Shown here piece after piece: positions 31,358-35,261 of a stretch of DNA of 35,261 nt. Numbering within the stretch: the stretch's first letter is position 1; every line of letters begins with the position of its first letter. The translations under genes and the position numbers were made by a program. This DNA is from CAZTPJ01 sp964614515 (lineage in GTDB: Bacteria > Planctomycetota > Phycisphaerae > Phycisphaerales > UBA1924). The DNA is taken from assembly GCA_964614515.1 (NCBI GenBank), contig CAZTPJ010000036.1, positions 1 to 35,261 of the forward strand, given 5' to 3'. The notes under the pieces are model-generated. The model was not told the origin of the DNA. It ran no database searches and saw nothing but the letters and a program-made list of their open reading frames with translations.

Positions 31358-31386
31358 TTGACACGGCACTTGATTCATGGTAACTT
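31358..31386 (+). promoter_or_regulatory. Promoter of second dockerin-type gene
   Basis: TTGACA (31358-31363), 17-bp spacer, TAACTT (31381-31386). The leader to the ATG at 31591 is nearly 200 nt and contains no ORF that I would support. Confidence 0.65.
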
Positions 31387-31590
31387 CAAGCGGTCGGGGA
31401 ATGGGACGGTCACAGTTTCGAGGGACTGTTTTCCATAGGCTTGCGCATCGCCTGGTGCCATCACTCGGCGATCACGCCCGATTGGCGGCCGCGCACCAGT
31501 GGACAACAGAGTCTCACGACGCAGGAGCGGGTTTGGTTCTCAATCGGCGACGTTGTGCGCCGCGTGTGTTTCACTTTCAAGGAGAGCAGA

Positions 31591-32337
31591 ATGTTCAAGT
31601 TGACATGTGGTTCGTTGGCATCGGTGTTGGTGGCGGCGGCGGGCGCGTCGGCCCAACTGACGCCGATCGGGCCGTTCACCGGCGATGAGTCGGAGGGATT
31701 TGAGAATGTTCCGACGTATCAGTGTCCGCCGTGCTTCTACAACTCGCTGAGCGGGTTTTTCAACGGCCAGGCCGACATGAAGTGCACGCAGGGCAACTGC
31801 ATTCACATCACCGGCAGTTGGGGCTTCCAGTGTTCAATCCGTCCGAACTCCGGCGGTCGTCTCTTTGGCAGCCCGGGGACGGAGACCCATATCGACTTCC
31901 TCCAGTTGGGCACGAAGTTTGGCGGCTTCTTCGGCACCAACAGCGGCAACGCCGGCGGCTCCATCGACTTCTGGGATGACAACGGCGCGCTGATCGGTTC
32001 ACAGCCGCTCGACATCACGGCCGACTGCGTGTGGGCCTGGCGCGGCTGGGAGTCCACGACGCCATTCAAGCGCGTGACGATCCGCGGCCCGCTCGGCGGC
32101 GGCTTCCACATGCTCGACGACATGGAAGTGTCGTTCGGCCCGGCTGGTTGCTACGCCGACTGCGACACCTCCACGGGCGTCGGCGTGCTCGACATCTTTG
32201 ACTTCCTGTGCTTTGGCAACCGCTTCTCCTCCGGCGACCCCTACGCCTGTGACTGCGACACCAGCACCGGCCTGGGTGTCTGCGACATCTTCGACTTCCT
32301 CTGCTTCGGCAACGCGTTCAACGCGGGCTGCCCATAA
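31591..32337 (+). CDS. Secreted protein with C-terminal GC-type dockerin domain (paralog 2)
   Basis: 248 residues from ATG 31591 (AAGGAGAG upstream). Signal peptide LTCGSLASVLVAAAGASAQ. The mature N terminus LTPIGPFTGDESEGFENV is clearly paralogous to the previous gene, as are HITGSWGFQCSI, FGGFFGTN, WAWRGWEST and MLDDMEVSF. The two therefore arose by duplication. The central domain has additional Cys pairs (QCPPCFY, KCTQGNC) and a lectin-like or beta-sandwich look, but no catalytic motif. The dockerin domain (32149-32334) differs from that of paralog 1 at only four positions. The product should be exported and attached or assembled outside the cell. Confidence 0.88.
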   Translation: MFKLTCGSLASVLVAAAGASAQLTPIGPFTGDESEGFENVPTYQCPPCFYNSLSGFFNGQADMKCTQGNCIHITGSWGFQCSIRPNSGGRLFGSPGTETHIDFLQLGTKFGGFFGTNSGNAGGSIDFWDDNGALIGSQPLDITADCVWAWRGWESTTPFKRVTIRGPLGGGFHMLDDMEVSFGPAGCYADCDTSTGVGVLDIFDFLCFGNRFSSGDPYACDCDTSTGLGVCDIFDFLCFGNAFNAGCP

Positions 32338-32356
32338 GCATCCAGGATGCTGAACC

Positions 32357-32388
32357 AAAGAGCCGATCGCGCGGGCGGTCGGCTCTTT
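32357..32388 (+). terminator. Terminator of paralog 2
   Basis: AAAGAGCCGA (32357-32366) pairs perfectly with TCGGCTCTTT (32379-32388) around a GC-rich loop. The sequence recurs after the third gene. Confidence 0.85.
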
Positions 32389-32431
32389 CATTGGCATCGC
32401 GTCGTCCAATAACCCGTCTCGATTCACGGGG

Positions 32432-32460
32432 TTGACCAAATCACGAAGATCGGGTATCTT
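32432..32460 (+). promoter_or_regulatory. Promoter of third dockerin-type gene
   Basis: TTGACC (32432-32437), 17-bp spacer, TATCTT (32455-32460); leader of about 115 nt. Confidence 0.7.
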
Positions 32461-32580
32461 GGTGTGGTGGGCGTTGGCGGGTGAATCCTCGCGCACTGCG
32501 CGATCGGTATGGCTCGCGCCTCGCAGCGGGGTGGAGTGGAACATCGTGTCCATCGACACATTGAACGAAGGGAGAATCTG

Positions 32581-33528
32581 ATGAATCGGTATCGTTGTAC
32601 GGCGGGTCTGGTTGTGGCCGCGGGTGTGGCGTTCGCGCCGGCCGCGTTTGGTCAGGCGCGGTTGTTCTGCATCGATGGATCAACATCGCTGCATGAACTT
32701 GACCCGACGACGGGCGCGATCATGAACACCACGCCGCTTTCCGGCGCGACATTCACCATCGCCGGCGGCCTGGCGTATGACCCCGCGACCGACACGCTGT
32801 TCATGTCTTCGACGAGTCTCGACAGCCTGTTCACCGTCGATTACAACACGGGTCTGGTGACGCTGATCGGCTCGTTCGGCCTCGGTGGCGCGGAAGTCAT
32901 GCACGGATTCGAGATTGATGACACGGGCCAGTTGTACGGCTACAGCACGAACGTCGCCCAGGGGGCGCGGTTCTTCCGCATCGACCGCAACACCGGCCAG
33001 GCCACGGGCATCTCTGATCCTGGCTGGGGCAGTTTCGGCTCGATGGGATTCGTCCCGGCCACACAGACGATGTACATCATCGACGCCGGCCTTGACAACC
33101 TGTACACGATCGACCGCACCACCGGCGTCGCCACGCTCATCGGCCCGCTCAACGCGAGCAGCACGCAGGTCGGCGTCGGCATGGCCTATGACTCGACCTA
33201 TGGCATGTTGGCCGTGAACAACTCATTGCAGGACACGCTCTGGTCCATCGACCTCGGCACCGGCCAGGCGACGTTCATCAATAACCTCGCGACGGGCAAC
33301 GTGCTGTCGCTGGCATTCATCGGCCCCGCGACTCCGACGTGCTATCCCGACTGCGATACCTCAACCGGTGTGGGCGTTTTGGACATTTTCGACTTCCTCT
33401 GCTTCGGCAATCGGTTTTCGGCCGGCGATCCATATGCCTGCGACTGCGACACCAGCACCGGGCCGCTCGTTTGCGATATCTTCGACTTCCTGTGCTTCGG
33501 CAACGCGTTCAACAACGGCTGCCCATAA
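32581..33528 (+). CDS. Secreted beta-propeller-like protein with GC-type dockerin domain
   Basis: 315 residues from ATG 32581 (GGGAG 7 nt upstream). Signal peptide TAGLVVAAGVAFAPAAFGQ. About 230 residues then follow in repeats such as LHELDPTTGAI, FTVDYNTGLVTLIGSF, FRIDRNTGQATGI, YTIDRTTGVATLIGPL and WSIDLGTGQATFI, each about 40-45 residues. This is a typical propeller-blade pattern of the kind 'LYxIDxxTGxATxIG'. The N-terminal part is unrelated to the two preceding paralogs, but the C-terminal 62 residues (33340-33525) are the same dockerin domain, differing at five positions. So a common end module is attached to different heads. No catalytic site is seen; binding of polymers or proteins outside the cell is plausible. 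Confidence 0.88.
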   Translation: MNRYRCTAGLVVAAGVAFAPAAFGQARLFCIDGSTSLHELDPTTGAIMNTTPLSGATFTIAGGLAYDPATDTLFMSSTSLDSLFTVDYNTGLVTLIGSFGLGGAEVMHGFEIDDTGQLYGYSTNVAQGARFFRIDRNTGQATGISDPGWGSFGSMGFVPATQTMYIIDAGLDNLYTIDRTTGVATLIGPLNASSTQVGVGMAYDSTYGMLAVNNSLQDTLWSIDLGTGQATFINNLATGNVLSLAFIGPATPTCYPDCDTSTGVGVLDIFDFLCFGNRFSAGDPYACDCDTSTGPLVCDIFDFLCFGNAFNNGCP

Positions 33529-33550
33529 GCATCCATGATGATGAACCAAA

Positions 33551-33583
33551 GAGCCGATCGCGCGAGCGGTCGGTTTTCTTTTT
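33551..33583 (+). terminator. Terminator of third dockerin-type gene
   Basis: GAGCCGA...TCGGTTTTC with a GC-rich loop, then TTTTT. It is a diverged copy of the terminator at 32357-32388; 48 bases from the stop codon onward differ at three positions. Confidence 0.8.
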
Positions 33584-33668
33584 GGTCCACCGCGTGTCGT
33601 GGCCGCATCGAATCGCAGCCACGTCACGCGCCACATCGAACCGCACATGCGGCGCGCCGTGCGGCGCA

Positions 33669-33674
33669 TACCCT
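33669..33674 (+). promoter_or_regulatory. -10-like TACCCT before rlmN
   Basis: TACCCT ends exactly 6 nt before the rlmN ATG at 33681; no Shine-Dalgarno lies between, so the transcript is probably leaderless. Confidence 0.4.
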
Positions 33675-33680
33675 CACATC

Positions 33681-34907
33681 ATGCGTGCCCCCGCCGAACA
33701 CATCTTTCACCACACTCCCGACACCCTCGCGGCGTGGTGTGCGGCACGCGCCATGCCCGCGTATCGCGCTGACCAGATCCTCGAATGGGTTTATCGAAAA
33801 GGCGTGATCGACCCCACGGCCATGACCAACCTCGCCGCGGTCGATCGCAATCGACTCGCGCAGGACATGGCCTTCCTCTCCGGACACGTCGTCACGATGC
33901 AGGCCGCGACCGATGGCGTGCAAAAACTACTGATCGAATGGGATGATTCGCCGCGATCTGCGGGCGTCGACGACGACAATGCATCCGCCGAAGTTTCGGC
34001 GGCCGACGCACCATCGCGATCGCTCTCGGTGATCTCCGCGCGCCCCGGCCCGCGCACGGAGTGCGTGATGATTCCGAGTGAAGATCCGACGGGTCCGCGG
34101 CGAACCGCGTGCATCTCATCACAGGTCGGCTGTCCCGTCGGGTGTCGATTCTGCGCGTCGGGACTCGAAGGACTTGAAGGCAATCTCACGGCCGGGCGCA
34201 TCATCGAGCAGGCGTGGCGACTGAATCGCATGCTGGCGGAACAGGCTGCGAGCACCTCCAATCGGGCGGCCCGGCCCGGCTCTGCGAGCGGTGAATCGCC
34301 GCCACACCATCGTCTGACCAACATCGTCTTCATGGGCATGGGCGAGCCGCTGGCGAACATCGCGAACGTGATGCACGCGGTGCGCACGCTGGCGTCGCCG
34401 TGGGGCCTGGGCATCAGCGCGCGGAAGATCACGATCTCGACGGTGGGTCTGCCCAGGGCGATCGAGCGTCTGGCGCGGGATCTTGATCTGCCGGTGACGC
34501 TCGCGCTCTCGCTGCACGCCCCGACGGATGACCTGCGAAGAAAACTGATCCCGTGGGCGCAGTATTCGACGATTGCTGAGTTGCTGGCCGCGTGCCGCGC
34601 GTGGTTTGAAAAGACCGGGCGTGAGATCACGCTGGAGTACACGCTGCTTCGCGGCGTGAACGATCGTCCGGAGCACGCGGCCGGGCTTGCCAGCCTCGCG
34701 AAGCAACTCCGCGCGAATGTCAACTTGATTCGCTACAACGAAGTCGCGGGGCTTGAGTTTCAGCGTCCGCTCGATGATGATGTCCGCGAGTTTCAGCGCA
34801 TCCTGCGTTCGAGGCACGTCGCCGTCCACATCCGCGCCAGCCGCGGCCGTGACATCGCCGCCGCCTGCGGGCAGTTGCGACACGAACGCGCGGCCGTCAA
34901 CACTTGA
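33681..34907 (+). CDS. rlmN: Radical SAM 23S rRNA (adenine-C2)-methyltransferase
   Basis: 408 residues from ATG 33681; the long upstream frame only overlaps the dockerin gene in another frame. RlmN methylates A2503 of 23S rRNA (and A37 of some tRNAs). The radical SAM cluster is Cys151-Cys155-Cys158 in CPVGCRFCAS. The two methyl-transfer Cys are Cys144 in RTACISSQ and Cys396 in AAACGQLRHE, matching the pair required by the mechanism. GMGEPLANIANV, ARKITISTVGLPRAIERL, ALSLHAPTDDLRRKL and EITLEYTLLRGVNDRPEHA follow in order. Two inserts lengthen the protein: an acidic loop at about residues 92-115 (GVDDDNASAEVSAADAP) and an Ala/Ser-rich stretch at about 195-210. It is probably a monocistronic gene. 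Confidence 0.94.
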   Translation: MRAPAEHIFHHTPDTLAAWCAARAMPAYRADQILEWVYRKGVIDPTAMTNLAAVDRNRLAQDMAFLSGHVVTMQAATDGVQKLLIEWDDSPRSAGVDDDNASAEVSAADAPSRSLSVISARPGPRTECVMIPSEDPTGPRRTACISSQVGCPVGCRFCASGLEGLEGNLTAGRIIEQAWRLNRMLAEQAASTSNRAARPGSASGESPPHHRLTNIVFMGMGEPLANIANVMHAVRTLASPWGLGISARKITISTVGLPRAIERLARDLDLPVTLALSLHAPTDDLRRKLIPWAQYSTIAELLAACRAWFEKTGREITLEYTLLRGVNDRPEHAAGLASLAKQLRANVNLIRYNEVAGLEFQRPLDDDVREFQRILRSRHVAVHIRASRGRDIAAACGQLRHERAAVNT

Positions 34908-35261
34908 TGAGCGATCAGAATCTGCGTTGCGGGACCGGGTACCCCGCCTCTCCGAGGCGAGTCCTCACGCCGAAGGCGTGGTCGGTCGTAGCCGGCGGTG
35001 GAGCGATGGCGCTTCGCCGAGCGACACCACCGGTGCGCGATCCACCCAACACGGAAGATCGTCCAAACGAAATCGCAGTCCGAAGGACTGCTCCTTGTTT
35101 GCAACATGCTGTTCGCGCGATGTCAACCACGAGCACCCTTTCAGGGTGCAGGGGGGGGGGCGTCCTCTCCGGGGGTGGGGCCCCGGAGCGCGGCGGCGCC
35201 CCCCCGCGCCCACCCACCCAGCCAACGGGAGGTAGTGGGGGGAGTATTGGCGTCAGCCAGA
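34908..35261. repeat. Hairpin-rich intergenic end of the window
   Basis: Short hairpins follow one another: GCCTCTCCGAGGC near 34947-34959, ACGCCGAAGGCGT near 34967-34979, CGCTTCGCCGAGCG near 35008-35022, CAGTCCGAAGGACTG near 35077-35091, and GCACCCTTTCAGGGTGC at 35133-35149 (identical to 20922-20938). From 35151 on the sequence is very G/C-monotonous (G10 at 35151-35160, C7 later). No gene is supported. Confidence 0.6.

Noticed and set aside
33339..33680. Upstream extension of the rlmN frame
   Set aside because: It overlaps the dockerin coding sequence in another frame and the terminator; the conserved RlmN N terminus begins at 33681.

Overview
The window looks like chromosomal DNA from a GC-rich planctomycete, most likely of the Phycisphaerae/Phycisphaerales. 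The strongest evidence is three tandem secreted proteins that end in an almost invariant 62-residue, Cys-rich double-loop domain of the 'GC-type dockerin' kind. Planctomycete-style conserved hypotheticals, an RHS/Imm11 remnant and intergenic islands of short hairpins fit the same picture. No rRNA, tRNA, CRISPR array, transposase or plasmid/phage replication gene was seen, so this is ordinary chromosome with some accessory patches.

Layout. 1-1170: C-terminal part of a large secreted protein with a metalloprotease-like but degenerate active-site motif. 1171-1783: island of hairpin repeats. 1784-2643: Imm11-like immunity gene abutting an RHS-repeat fragment. 2660-5461 (-): secreted M16 protease. 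5745-11014: PTS enzyme I, RNase E/G with long Arg-rich tail, and a translationally coupled methyltransferase. 11035-11226: 41-bp tandem repeat. 11311-13742: panB and an HtrA-type protease. 13779-15389 (-): pentapeptide-repeat membrane protein. 15766-20041: pyruvate dehydrogenase E1-beta and E2, separated by two conserved hypotheticals and a sulfotransferase. 20095-20871: an Fe-S endonuclease III-like gene interrupted by an in-frame TAA. 21129-24544 (-): DUF899 protein, an ArsR/double-SRPBCC pair with a clear promoter-operator, and a GH5 glycosidase. 24674-26509: arsR-arsC-arsM arsenic cluster. 26585-27221 (-): PIN toxin-antitoxin pair. 27266-29986: divergent nadE and a secreted hypothetical. 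30337-33528: three dockerin-type secreted proteins, each with its own TTGAC-17-TANNNT promoter and terminator. 33681-34907: rlmN. 34908-35261: hairpin repeats and a low-complexity end.

How the genes work together. The arsenic genes form one operon: a repressor whose operator overlaps its own start codon, a thioredoxin-type arsenate reductase and an arsenite methyltransferase, with no efflux pump in the window. The ArsR/SRPBCC operon is the familiar pairing of a small repressor with AHSA1-domain proteins. The pyruvate dehydrogenase genes lack E1-alpha and E3 here. The dockerin-type proteins form a co-expressed secreted group; at least two share a near-identical end-of-gene plus terminator cassette, implying module shuffling.

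Several genes (panB, arsR, GH5, nadE, rlmN) have a -10-like hexamer only 6-8 nt upstream of the start codon, suggesting frequent leaderless transcription. All functional assignments rest on reading motifs by eye; no database search was run.
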